64,000 bases of DNA from positions 20,169 through 84,168 of the forward strand of contig SHBP01000010.1 in the NCBI GenBank assembly GCA_004211905.1, in the 5' to 3' direction. The DNA is from SAR92 clade bacterium (lineage in GTDB: Bacteria > Pseudomonadota > Gammaproteobacteria > Pseudomonadales > Porticoccaceae). A program made the position numbers and the translations under genes. The notes beneath the pieces were generated by a model. The model was not told the DNA's origin. It did no database searches and saw nothing but the letters and a program-made list of their open reading frames with translations. This document shows, one piece after another, positions 1 to 8,941 of this stretch; position 1 is the stretch's first letter, and each line of letters starts with the position of its first letter.

Positions 1-360
1 GCAGCGGAACGTCAACAGTTCGGTCAAGCCATCGGGAAATTTCAAGGCGTCTCTTTCAAATTGGCTGATATGGCAACAGAAATGAAAGCCGCTGAGTTAT
101 TGGTAATGGAGGCAGGCTGGAAGTATGACCAAGGCACCTGTACTGATGCAGACATGGCAATGGCCAAGCTTAAAGCGACTGAAATGCTGGCGATGGTGGC
201 CGATGAGGCAATCCAAATCTTTGGAGGTATGGGTTTAATGAACGAATTGCCATTAGAACGCATTTGGCGCGATGCAAGAATCGAGAGAATTTGGGAAGGT
301 ACGTCTGAGATTCAACGACATATCATATCCCGAAGTCTGCTGCGCCCTCTGGGCGCTTAA
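1..360 (+). CDS. acyl-CoA dehydrogenase, C-terminal part (5' end outside window)
   Basis: The frame is open from base 1 and encodes the last 119 residues of an acyl-CoA dehydrogenase, a flavoenzyme that oxidises acyl-CoA to 2-enoyl-CoA. Visible are the FAD/dimer segment with RQQFGQAIGKFQ, the GGMGLMNELPLERIWRDARI block and the IWEGTSEIQR motif, whose Glu is the usual catalytic base of the family. The gene stops 8 bases before the acyl-CoA synthetase and is followed by an enoyl-CoA hydratase, so the three form an acyl-CoA degradation operon. The substrate cannot be told from this fragment; the CaiD-like third gene hints at a carnitine-type or branched acyl group. Partial only because the window begins inside the gene. 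Confidence 0.93.
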   Translation, partial: AAERQQFGQAIGKFQGVSFKLADMATEMKAAELLVMEAGWKYDQGTCTDADMAMAKLKATEMLAMVADEAIQIFGGMGLMNELPLERIWRDARIERIWEGTSEIQRHIISRSLLRPLGA

Positions 361-368
361 ATATTTAG

Positions 369-2429
369 ATGGCAAACCTAAAACGTTTCCTAACACCTAA
401 ATCGATTGCCATTTACGGTGGCTCTTGGGCTATGAACGTCATAGAGCAACTTCAAATATCAAAATATAACGGAGAAATTTGGCCGGTTCATCCGAATCGC
501 TCTGACATTGGTGGGATTACGTGTTTTGCCGACACCCAGTCTTTACCTGGTGTGCCTGATGCTGCATTTATCGGCGTTAATCGAGAATTGACGATAGAAA
601 TCATTGGGGAGCTCAGCTCTATCGATGCGGGCGGCGCTATCTGTTTTGCCTCTGGTTATAGAGAGGCCAATAAAGAACACCAAATCAAAAACTCAGGATA
701 CCTGGACTTACAGGACCAACTGGTCTCTGCTGCGGGCAACATGCCAATGCTGGGACCTAACTGCTATGGGTATTTGAACTATCTGGACAATGTCACTCTA
801 TGGCCAGATCAGCACGGCGGTCATCAAGTGGATAAAGGCGTGGCAATTATTGCTCAATCATCAAATGTGGCAATAAATATGACCATGCAACAACGAGGAT
901 TATCAGTAGCCGCTCTCTGTACTGTCGGCAATCAAGCCTGTGTCGGGTTGAACGAACTCGCCGAGCATTTTATTGCAGACCACAGAATCAGCACGCTTGG
1001 GCTATTTATTGAAGGCTTTTCAGATATTCCGGCCTTTGAGGCAATGGCTCTGAAAGCTCGTTTGGCAGGTAAAAGTATTGTCGTCTTAAAGTTGGGGAAG
1101 TCAGAGAAATCTCAGCATGCAACCCTTTCTCATACTGCAACGCTGGCTGGTGGAGCGGCTGCATCTTCTGCGCTCCTGCGGCGTCTTGGAATCGTTGAGG
1201 TAAATTCAGTAAGCGAGTTTATTGAAACACTCAAAATTCTTGATGTCATTGGTCCTTTGACTGGCTCAAAGATATCTTCTATCAGTTGCTCTGGTGGTGA
1301 AGCTAGCTTAATGGCAGATGCTGCTCATAACTCAACTCTCGAATTCCCAGACTTAAATACCAAGCAGTGCAAAAAATTAACCAGCGTGCTTGGTAATAAA
1401 GTGACCATCTCAAATCCGTTGGACTACCATACTTATGTTTGGGGAGATGTCCCCAGTATGACAGCCTGTTTTGTAGCAGTAATGGAAGGAGGTTTTGATC
1501 TAAACATCTTTGTATTAGATATTCCTCGACCAGACAAATGTGAAACCCAAGGTCACCAGTGTGCCATCGATGCAATTATTGCAGCTCAAAAACAAACTCA
1601 TGCAAAAGTCGCTGTCATTACATCGCTACCTGAAAATATAGATGAAGCAAAGACCGATGAATTTCACCGACACGGCGTAGTAGTCTTACATGGGCTTGAG
1701 AGTGGTTTAAAACCAATTGAAGCTGCTGTAGCTGCCGGGAAATTTTTAAAGATACCACAACCAGATCCGGTGTGGCTTCAGACGCATAAACCCATTGGCA
1801 ACCTGAGTAGTTTGACTGAATCAAAAGCTAAGCGGCTACTATCAAAATTTGGCCTTGCAGTTCCTCAAACCAAAGAGATTACCAATAAAGGTGGTATAGA
1901 GGAGTTCGCCAAAACACTTGCTTATCCCTTAGTATTAAAATCTCTTGGTTTGGCCCATAAATCCGAGTTCGGTGCGGTAGTCTTGAACATCGATTCTGAT
2001 ATTTCCCTGCGAGCGGCAATTGAGAAAGTTCCAGTCTCCCCTGAGGGTTATTTACTGGAAGAGATGGTAGATGAAATGCTCGTTGAGATAATTATTGGCG
2101 TCTCTCGAGATACCTCCGGTATGCTGTTATTAACTATGGGAGCCGGCGGTATTCTCACTGAACTCTTAAATGATAGTAGTTCTTTAGTAATGCCAGTCAC
2201 CAGATCCGATGTAAAGCACGCGCTGAGTAAAACGAAAATTAATCAGATTCTACAAGGCTATCGTGGCGCAGCAGCCGCAAATATAAACTCGATAGTAGAT
2301 GCTGTTATGTCGGTGCAAAAATATGTAGAGGCGAACAAAGATTCAATAGTGGAGATCGATATCAATCCACTGATTGTACGAGAGCGGGATGCAGTAGCGG
2401 TTGATGCTCTTGTCCGACAATATAATTAA
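369..2429 (+). CDS. ADP-forming acyl-CoA synthetase (fused alpha-beta)
   Basis: 686 residues. Family role: acyl acid + CoA + ATP to acyl-CoA + ADP + Pi, through a phosphohistidine enzyme. Order seen: N-terminal CoA-binding Rossmann domain (about 1-130, with GPNCYGY), succinyl-CoA-ligase-like domains (about 150-450) holding the LSHTATLAG segment with the likely phosphohistidine H255, and a C-terminal ATP-grasp domain (about 470-686; YPLVLKSLGLAHKSEFGAV, GYLLEEM, DINPLIV). The fused order and length fit the single-chain NDP-forming synthetases. It lies between an acyl-CoA dehydrogenase and a CaiD-like hydratase and would activate their shared substrate. In this family the substrate is usually not an ordinary long-chain fatty acid, but nothing here fixes it. 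Confidence 0.87.
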   Translation: MANLKRFLTPKSIAIYGGSWAMNVIEQLQISKYNGEIWPVHPNRSDIGGITCFADTQSLPGVPDAAFIGVNRELTIEIIGELSSIDAGGAICFASGYREANKEHQIKNSGYLDLQDQLVSAAGNMPMLGPNCYGYLNYLDNVTLWPDQHGGHQVDKGVAIIAQSSNVAINMTMQQRGLSVAALCTVGNQACVGLNELAEHFIADHRISTLGLFIEGFSDIPAFEAMALKARLAGKSIVVLKLGKSEKSQHATLSHTATLAGGAAASSALLRRLGIVEVNSVSEFIETLKILDVIGPLTGSKISSISCSGGEASLMADAAHNSTLEFPDLNTKQCKKLTSVLGNKVTISNPLDYHTYVWGDVPSMTACFVAVMEGGFDLNIFVLDIPRPDKCETQGHQCAIDAIIAAQKQTHAKVAVITSLPENIDEAKTDEFHRHGVVVLHGLESGLKPIEAAVAAGKFLKIPQPDPVWLQTHKPIGNLSSLTESKAKRLLSKFGLAVPQTKEITNKGGIEEFAKTLAYPLVLKSLGLAHKSEFGAVVLNIDSDISLRAAIEKVPVSPEGYLLEEMVDEMLVEIIIGVSRDTSGMLLLTMGAGGILTELLNDSSSLVMPVTRSDVKHALSKTKINQILQGYRGAAAANINSIVDAVMSVQKYVEANKDSIVEIDINPLIVRERDAVAVDALVRQYN

Positions 2430-2465
2430 TACAATAAGCTCAATAGTCCCATAGTGGAGAATCCA

Positions 2466-3248
2466 ATGACAAATTCAGTAAAGATAACTCAAAAAGGCCC
2501 TATCATTGAAGTGATGCTGGATAGACCAAAAGCCAATGCGGTAGACCTAATAACCAGTCGAGAAATGGGAGCAGTTTTTAAGGACTTCAGAGATGACCCT
2601 GAGCTACGTGTGGCAATTGTTACCGGCGCTGGTGAGAAGTTTTTCTGCCCAGGCTGGGATCTTAAGGCCGCTGCCGATGGTGATGAGGTTGACGGAGACT
2701 ATGGTGCTGGCGGGTTTGGAGGTATGCAAGAACTACCCGATCTCAACAAACCTATCATCTGTGCGGTTAATGGTATCTGTTGTGGTGGTGGTCTGGAAAT
2801 TGCTTTGTCCACGGATATTATCCTTGCCGCTGAGCACGCAACCTTTGCTCTCCCAGAGATTCGCTCAGGAACTGTTGCTGATGCTGCCTCCATCAAACTA
2901 CCGAAGCGAATTCCCTATCACATCGCCATGGAAATGCTTTTAACCGGTCGTTGGTTAGACGCTCAAGAAGCCAATCGCTGGGGTTTTGTAAATGAGATCC
3001 TAGCCTCTGATAAACTTAACCAAAGAGCATGGGAGATGGCAGAGTTATTAGCTAGCGGGCCACCGCTTGTCATGGCAGCAATCAAAGAAGTCGTGCGAGA
3101 TGCTGAGAATTCAAAATTTCAGGATGCACTCGATCGTATTACTAGTCGAAAGTTGCCTACAGTGGATACTCTATATGGTAGCGAAGATATGCATGAAGGA
3201 TTCAAAGCCTTCGCCGAAAAACGTGATCCTATTTGGAAGGGCCGATAA
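2466..3248 (+). CDS. enoyl-CoA hydratase/isomerase family protein, CaiD-like
   Basis: Crotonase-fold protein of 260 residues that should hydrate or isomerise an enoyl-CoA. The oxyanion-hole stretch GEKFFCPGWDLKAA and the GGGLEIALSTDIILAAEHATFALPEI block are present, and the second half (LPKRIPYHIAMEMLLTGRWLDAQEANRWGFVNEI) resembles carnitinyl-CoA dehydratase CaiD more than generic FadB-type hydratases. The ATG at 2466 is preferred over the upstream in-frame GTG at 2454 because GTGGAGA at 2454-2460 is a well-placed ribosome binding site. It is the last gene of the acyl-CoA operon and is followed by a strong hairpin terminator. Exact substrate unknown; CaiD similarity is by eye. Confidence 0.85.
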   Translation: MTNSVKITQKGPIIEVMLDRPKANAVDLITSREMGAVFKDFRDDPELRVAIVTGAGEKFFCPGWDLKAAADGDEVDGDYGAGGFGGMQELPDLNKPIICAVNGICCGGGLEIALSTDIILAAEHATFALPEIRSGTVADAASIKLPKRIPYHIAMEMLLTGRWLDAQEANRWGFVNEILASDKLNQRAWEMAELLASGPPLVMAAIKEVVRDAENSKFQDALDRITSRKLPTVDTLYGSEDMHEGFKAFAEKRDPIWKGR

Positions 3249-3298
3249 TCGACAAAACTAGTAACTGGTCTTAAATTGTATTAATTTTAATAGTTATA

Positions 3299-3328
3299 AA
3301 AAAGGGCGCCCTGGGGCGCCCTTTTTTA
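3299..3328. terminator. bidirectional rho-independent terminator
   Basis: A perfect 10-bp stem (AAAGGGCGCC at 3301-3310, loop CTGG, GGCGCCCTTT at 3315-3324) has T residues after it on the plus strand and A residues before it. It can therefore end both the acyl-CoA operon and the converging TonB receptor gene. Confidence 0.9.
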
Positions 3329-3340
3329 TTGCTCAAGAGC

Positions 3341-5818
3341 TTAGAACTTCAGACTCATGCTAGCCCCTAAAGTACGAGGTCTATTTGTCATGATTCGATC
3401 ATCCCAATTTACAGCATTCCGGAAAACTTCACCGCGTTCATCGGTAACATTGCGAATATACAACTCTGCTCGCCAAGTATCCTTATCTAAACCAACTGAA
3501 GCATTCAGGATCTGATAGTCCTTTTGCTTGTATCGCTTGGTCGGGAGACTTCCGCCGTCGAACAAGTTGTTGTAGGACGCTCCAGTGTATATGTAACTGG
3601 TTTGTACGTACCATCCGTCATCCATCGAATATCGAGAGGATAGATTCCACTTCGTATCAGGAACACGAGGTAAAGTCGTGCCACTAGCAGCGGTTGGAGT
3701 AGCCAAGCCGTCGCTGGCATAGTAATCCTCACTCAATTCAGCTTCGATGTAAGAGAACCCTCCGGTAAGACTCCAGTTCTCAGAGATCATTGCGCTAAAG
3801 TCAGCCTCAAAGCCATCACTCGTAGCCTGACCAATATTGTAGGTCAAAGTTACAGGTGATATCGCCACATCCAGTCGCGAGAATTGGAAGTCATCCCACT
3901 CTTGCATAAACGCTGCGGCATTCAGCACCATACGACCATCAAACAAGGAGGCCTTTACACCCACTTCATAGGAAGTTAAGAAATCGGGAACAAAATCACA
4001 TCCAGCTCCAGTGGCATCATCTCTCCCTTGGCCACCGTAATCAGCTTCATTACCCACGGAACAGAAACGATTAAGTCCACCAGGTCGATAGCCTTCTCCC
4101 CAAGCGGTATATATCATGACATCATCAGTAGCCTGCCACTCTGCCGTCACACGGTACACTTCATCTTTTGAAGCCGTAATACGATTAGCATCAGCACAAT
4201 CTGCTCCATAGTTATTGGTTGGCCTATATACACCAGATGCCTCCTGAGCAGCTGCACTTGGACCGCCGCCACAAGGCCACCAAACTGTACCAGAGAACCC
4301 GTCAAGATAACTTTCAGCATCAAAGTGGCGCATACTTACAGCAACTGTCAAAGAATCACTAAGATCATATGCAACCTCACCGAAATAAGCGGTTTCTTCA
4401 TAGCTTCGCCGGAAATCAGTTGTCCAGTAAATATCTGGAGCATCAATTGCCGTAACCATCCCAAGATCAGCAAGGCCCAGAACATGCCATTCAGCATCAT
4501 CTCTATTTTTTACGTCAACCGAATAATAGCCTGCCTGCCAACGCAGTGGCTTGCCAGGATCTGATGCATAACGAAGTTCAATGGTTTCACGTTGATAGTT
4601 GGCATGATCCTCATACAATTCGCGTGGATCAGAGCAACCATAGTAAGCCGCATAACAAGAATAGTATGGCTGAACGTAGCCGCCAGACACGTAGTAATCA
4701 CTGTACAGGGAATAATCAGCATCCACCTCGTAATCTCGGTCGAGATCTCCGTAGTTGAAGGTCAATGTTCCACCCGCTACATCTCCTTCAATTTTAAGAG
4801 CATACTGTGTCCACTCATCGTCGACACTGTCGGGCATCATTCGGAAAACTTGAAGATCACCTACAGTGGGATCATGATCCCATACACCGTTAGACTCAAG
4901 ATCTTGCTGCATCATCGACGCTGTTGCTGTCCAACTATCGTTTAGCTCAACTCTCAATGCCGCCCTAAAACCTGTCGTGGTAGCTTCGTTGAAGTTTTCC
5001 TCAGCCACGTTACCAATGTCACCAGCTGTGTAGTTGTTATAGGTGAAATCAGGTGCCATTTCAGCAGCCTGTTCTTCAGTATAACCACCAGCAACCAAAC
5101 CATCACGAATGTAGCCATGCCGGAAAGTATACTCACCCTTCACGTTATCGATAAATCCGCCATCTCGCTTTGAGAACGCAGATACTCTCAATGCAGCAGT
5201 TTCTGTTAGAGGCATATTGATAAAGCCTTCAATGGTTTCACCAATATCACCACTTTTAGGAACATTGACGTCCATATCCAATCCCGCAGAGAAACTGCTA
5301 GGATCTGGTTGATTGGTAATAATGCGCATGGCACCTGACTGGGCATTCGCTCCAAATAAGGTTCCCTGAGGGCCCGCTAATACTTCAATGCGCTGAATAT
5401 CATAAATATGCGGATTTAAATACGCCCCTGTCGCAGTAACTGGTTGATCATCAAGGTAAATAGCCACACTTGGGTTAGCTCCCAGCGAGCTCTCGCCACC
5501 AGATGAAATTCCACGAATATAGACGCTACCACTACCAGGTCCCAAACCAATGTAACTAACATTCGGTAACATGGTTACGTAATCCTCAAGATCAGTAATA
5601 TTGAGATTACCTAAAGTTTCTTCGCCGAGAACTGAAATCGCCATGGGTATCTCCTGGGCGCTCTCAGCTCGTTTGGTTGCTGTTACTATTACCTCTTCCA
5701 CTTGCTGGGCAACCGCTGTAGATGTAATACCTACAGACAATGCCGCCACCATAGCCGCCAATGGCTTAGGGGAATAGCGTTTTGACTGTGATGATACGAA
5801 TTTGCTTTGTTGTAACAT
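3341..5818 (-). CDS. TonB-dependent outer-membrane receptor
   Basis: 825 residues; energised uptake of a ligand across the outer membrane. An N-terminal signal peptide (hydrophobic stretch ending AQQ) is followed by the TonB-box/plug start VEEVIVTATKRAESAQEIPMA, the plug segment IQRIEVLAGPQGTLFGANAQSGAMRIIT, and a Tyr-rich 22-strand-type barrel ending in Phe (MSLKF). The ATG at 5818 is used rather than the in-frame GTG at 5827, because GGTGGAG lies about five bases upstream of the ATG. There is no SusD partner. The ligand is unknown; the nearby TPR-sulfotransferase is a common companion of such receptors in marine gammaproteobacteria but does not identify the cargo. Confidence 0.92.
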   Translation of the reverse strand: MLQQSKFVSSQSKRYSPKPLAAMVAALSVGITSTAVAQQVEEVIVTATKRAESAQEIPMAISVLGEETLGNLNITDLEDYVTMLPNVSYIGLGPGSGSVYIRGISSGGESSLGANPSVAIYLDDQPVTATGAYLNPHIYDIQRIEVLAGPQGTLFGANAQSGAMRIITNQPDPSSFSAGLDMDVNVPKSGDIGETIEGFINMPLTETAALRVSAFSKRDGGFIDNVKGEYTFRHGYIRDGLVAGGYTEEQAAEMAPDFTYNNYTAGDIGNVAEENFNEATTTGFRAALRVELNDSWTATASMMQQDLESNGVWDHDPTVGDLQVFRMMPDSVDDEWTQYALKIEGDVAGGTLTFNYGDLDRDYEVDADYSLYSDYYVSGGYVQPYYSCYAAYYGCSDPRELYEDHANYQRETIELRYASDPGKPLRWQAGYYSVDVKNRDDAEWHVLGLADLGMVTAIDAPDIYWTTDFRRSYEETAYFGEVAYDLSDSLTVAVSMRHFDAESYLDGFSGTVWWPCGGGPSAAAQEASGVYRPTNNYGADCADANRITASKDEVYRVTAEWQATDDVMIYTAWGEGYRPGGLNRFCSVGNEADYGGQGRDDATGAGCDFVPDFLTSYEVGVKASLFDGRMVLNAAAFMQEWDDFQFSRLDVAISPVTLTYNIGQATSDGFEADFSAMISENWSLTGGFSYIEAELSEDYYASDGLATPTAASGTTLPRVPDTKWNLSSRYSMDDGWYVQTSYIYTGASYNNLFDGGSLPTKRYKQKDYQILNASVGLDKDTWRAELYIRNVTDERGEVFRNAVNWDDRIMTNRPRTLGASMSLKF

Positions 5819-6120
5819 AATCTCCACCCTTTTTTTAAAAATTCTGTTTACCTTTTACTTTTAGGAATGTTAGCTTTCTAACCGTAGCACATCTAAATCA
5901 ACAATTGGAGTACTGTAACTTCCAAAAATAACTACCTTGCTAGATTTCGTTCATTTCTAGTATGGCCTACATATCTAAACTTTGCCGAGTATTTTCCTTA
6001 TAATTATCATCCAGCCAATTTGATCGTATAAATTAGCTACATTAGTACATGTTCCGGTAACACCCAACACCTACTTTGTTGTATTTTTAACCACACACTA
6101 AGGATGAGGTTTTTACTGCA
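5819..6120. other. intergenic region upstream of TonB receptor
   Basis: About 300 AT-rich bases between two minus-strand genes. It must hold the receptor promoter, but no hairpin, operator palindrome or short gene was convincing on either strand. Confidence 0.4.
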
Positions 6121-6654
6121 TTAATTTATAGGTGCATCATTTAAATCTAAGCTAAACGCAAACTTAACGATTTCAAGAGGAGCCTCTTTATATCCACCTC
6201 TTTTAAAACTATGCATGCCATCGTCAGTCGAAACGTAACGATACCTTTTCCCCAGCCATTTAGAACCATACTCAGTTTGTTCGATTCCATCTATATTCCA
6301 TACAATACTGATATCACTCATACTCAGCTTTTCTTTTGATTTAATTATTTCTGAGCATGTCGGAAGCTCAAGCTTCAACTCTGTACCTTCAATATCAAAA
6401 TAGCTTCTTCTGTTACTAGTCGACTTTCCAACCTCCCTAACTCGCCAGCTATTCCCTCTTGCAGCACACATTGAGTCATAATATTTCTCACATTTTAGGG
6501 TGTATTTTTGCGAACCCTTATCCAAGAACGTAACAGTAAATACCCATTCATCTTTGACTGGTACAGGTTCTCTTTCAATATAAGAATCAATACATACAAC
6601 AGCACTACACGAGGCAGTCAAAAGGCTGACGATCAGAACTCTAAAAAGATTCAA
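6121..6654 (-). CDS. putative lipoprotein of unknown function
   Basis: 177 residues, family not recognised. The N-terminus has a short hydrophobic segment ending LLTASC, a weak lipobox (Thr at -3) that would make it a lipoprotein; cleavage as an ordinary secreted protein is the alternative. Several Cys follow (VVCIDSY, LKCEKYYDSMCAARG, LPTCSEI), suggesting disulfides in the periplasm, and the C-terminal half is rich in beta-type hydrophobic/aromatic alternation. It is lower in GC than its neighbours and stands alone between a TonB receptor and a sulfotransferase, with more than 100 bases of non-coding DNA on each side. This could be a lineage-specific acquisition. Confidence 0.6.
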   Translation of the reverse strand: MNLFRVLIVSLLTASCSAVVCIDSYIEREPVPVKDEWVFTVTFLDKGSQKYTLKCEKYYDSMCAARGNSWRVREVGKSTSNRRSYFDIEGTELKLELPTCSEIIKSKEKLSMSDISIVWNIDGIEQTEYGSKWLGKRYRYVSTDDGMHSFKRGGYKEAPLEIVKFAFSLDLNDAPIN

Positions 6655-6769
6655 AAAAAACTCCCATGAGTTTATAACACACTAAATATCCAAACTTCAG
6701 AAACTGGTCCTTGTAGCTAAAAGCTTGAGATTATCTTCTATATACCAATTATTTTTTACACAAAGGTAT

Positions 6770-8761
6770 CTAATCTATATTAACCATGCGGCCAGTAAGT
6801 ACCTCTTTTAAAGAGTCAAGATGCTGCTCAAAGTTACGCCATTGCTCCAAGCCTCCTGTAAAAATAGGCTGACGAACCTGCTCAGAACTCGCAGAACGCA
6901 CAGCTCTATCATTTTCATGAAATTGTACACAGGCTTCTTCAAATGGAAGCCCGCAATGATCCAGCAATTTTTTTACCTGGCCTTCAAGGTCTGTCACTAC
7001 GTTTTCATAATTGACTGTCATTAATGACCCAGGCACGACCTGATGCCAATGGTCCAACAATCGCAAATAGTCCGCATAATAATTACCGATATCTTCCACA
7101 CTGTAAGTAAAGCCCTGACCCTCAGCAAAGAGTTGCTTGAGGTTAGCAAAACAAGCGGCCATTGGCGCTCTTCTAGCATCAATAATTGTCGCTTTGGGTA
7201 AAATTGCTCTGATTAATCCAATATGCATGAAATTATTGGGCAACTTATCGATAAAACGGGGTGAGCCACTCCGAAAAATAGAGCAACTATCAAGATATTG
7301 TTGGCCTAAATCAAAACGTTCGGTGTCGCTCAATTCAGCCAGTAGCTTTGGGTAACGGCGAGTCTCTCCTTTTTTGCGACTGCCCTCTAATTGAGCAGCA
7401 ATGCGACTAATAAAATGTAATTCTCCCGTGGCTTCCACTTGGGAATGGCTGGCCAGTATCTGCTCTATTAATGTTGAACCTGACCTTGGCAAACCAACAA
7501 CAAAAATAGGACTAGGATCAGGGTTGCCACCAACATTAAATGCCGACATAAATTTGTTATCACAAACAGCAACTGAGTCATCAACTCTGAGAGTATTGTC
7601 AGAGGAGTCATAACCACTGTAACGACGTTTTATCTGATTGCCTAATGTATAGGCCTCAAAGGCGCCAGAATAGTCCTTATCATCCTCAAGAGCTTTACCA
7701 ACTGCAAAGGCAAGGTGATACTTATCAGCATTATCGTTCTCAATTGCATGCAACTGTTCCGTCATACTTTTAACTTCAGCAGCATTAAATTTAACCGTTT
7801 TTAGATTGGCCAAACTCCAGTACGCATCACCATGAGTAGGGTCAGCCTTAATGGCACGGCGATACATTTCTGCAGCCTTTTCGCCACGCCCTGAGTAACG
7901 GAGCGAGTGCCCATAACTGGTCAAAATACTCACTGAATTTGGAACAAGAGTAATAACATCTTCATAAACTGCATGTGCCTCTTCAAAACGACCGGCACTT
8001 GATGTGACTGCGGCATGAAGCGTTTTGTAGGCAATGCTATTTGGGTCAATCTCAATCAGACGATTGACTTCGACCATGGCTGCTTCAAATTTATCCTGTT
8101 TAGATAAAGCCAGGGCGTATTTGTGGCGAGCCATATGATAATCAGGCGTCAACTCCAAACATCGTTTATAGAGTTGTACCGCTTCCTCCATAATACCCAG
8201 CTTATAGCCGATATCAGCGAGCAGGCGAATAGCATTGACATCAGTGGGGTGGATTTTTAAGTACTCTCTACAGACGCCCTCGGCGATACCAATTCTGCCA
8301 GAGGTAAATAATTCAGTTGCCTGCTTCAAAGCGGGATCAACTCCAATGGCTAAACGGGCGTGGGCATGAGCCTGAGCAGCACCCTCTTCATCCCCTTGTA
8401 CCAAAAGCGCCTCCCCAAGCATGCGCCAAGCACTTAAGAACCCAGAGTCTAGATCAACCGCTTTTTTTAACTCAATAATAGCGTTAGTTATCTGTCCACA
8501 GGTATTAAATGCTAAACCGATTTCATATCGCCCTTGAGCTACATTCGGCTCCAACACTAAGAATTCAGTAAGTGTCTTTATACTTGCTTGCGGTGATCCG
8601 GTTAGCCGCAGCGCAACACCTAACAAGAATAAGGCAGGAGGGAATCGCTTATTTATTTGAACAGCCTGTTCAGCGAGCCCCAAGGCTTCCGCCGGTTTGC
8701 CCTGTTGTAGCTTTTCTCGGGCCAATTCAACCAACCGCTTGAGCTCAGTTTGATCATTCAT
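6770..8761 (-). CDS. TPR-repeat sulfotransferase family protein
   Basis: 663 residues in two parts. Residues 1-320 are consecutive 34-residue tetratricopeptide repeats (for example AYWSLANL, GRGEKAAEMYRRAIKADP). Residues about 418-660 are a sulfotransferase domain with the PAPS 5'-phosphosulfate loop PIFVVGLPRSGSTLIEQI (P-loop-like motif at 422-430) and the later segment RFIDKLPNNFMHIGLI. The family transfers sulfate from PAPS to a protein or glycan acceptor; the acceptor here is unknown. No signal peptide is visible, so it should be cytosolic or membrane-peripheral. It is transcribed on the same strand as the TonB receptor but 0.95 kb upstream of it. Confidence 0.88.
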   Translation of the reverse strand: MNDQTELKRLVELAREKLQQGKPAEALGLAEQAVQINKRFPPALFLLGVALRLTGSPQASIKTLTEFLVLEPNVAQGRYEIGLAFNTCGQITNAIIELKKAVDLDSGFLSAWRMLGEALLVQGDEEGAAQAHAHARLAIGVDPALKQATELFTSGRIGIAEGVCREYLKIHPTDVNAIRLLADIGYKLGIMEEAVQLYKRCLELTPDYHMARHKYALALSKQDKFEAAMVEVNRLIEIDPNSIAYKTLHAAVTSSAGRFEEAHAVYEDVITLVPNSVSILTSYGHSLRYSGRGEKAAEMYRRAIKADPTHGDAYWSLANLKTVKFNAAEVKSMTEQLHAIENDNADKYHLAFAVGKALEDDKDYSGAFEAYTLGNQIKRRYSGYDSSDNTLRVDDSVAVCDNKFMSAFNVGGNPDPSPIFVVGLPRSGSTLIEQILASHSQVEATGELHFISRIAAQLEGSRKKGETRRYPKLLAELSDTERFDLGQQYLDSCSIFRSGSPRFIDKLPNNFMHIGLIRAILPKATIIDARRAPMAACFANLKQLFAEGQGFTYSVEDIGNYYADYLRLLDHWHQVVPGSLMTVNYENVVTDLEGQVKKLLDHCGLPFEEACVQFHENDRAVRSASSEQVRQPIFTGGLEQWRNFEQHLDSLKEVLTGRMVNID

Positions 8762-8941
8762 ATTAACTATCGCCTTATTACCTGATTAGTGAGCCTTTTG
8801 GAAATACAGCTAATCACAAAGAACTCTTTACGATGCAGGTCAATACTATGAAAGAACTACCGTATAAAAGCAATTGTGTCATGGTAAGTGCCTAAACAGT
8901 TTTAGCATGGTAAAGTCATACAAAAATTTGAGGGAGGATTT

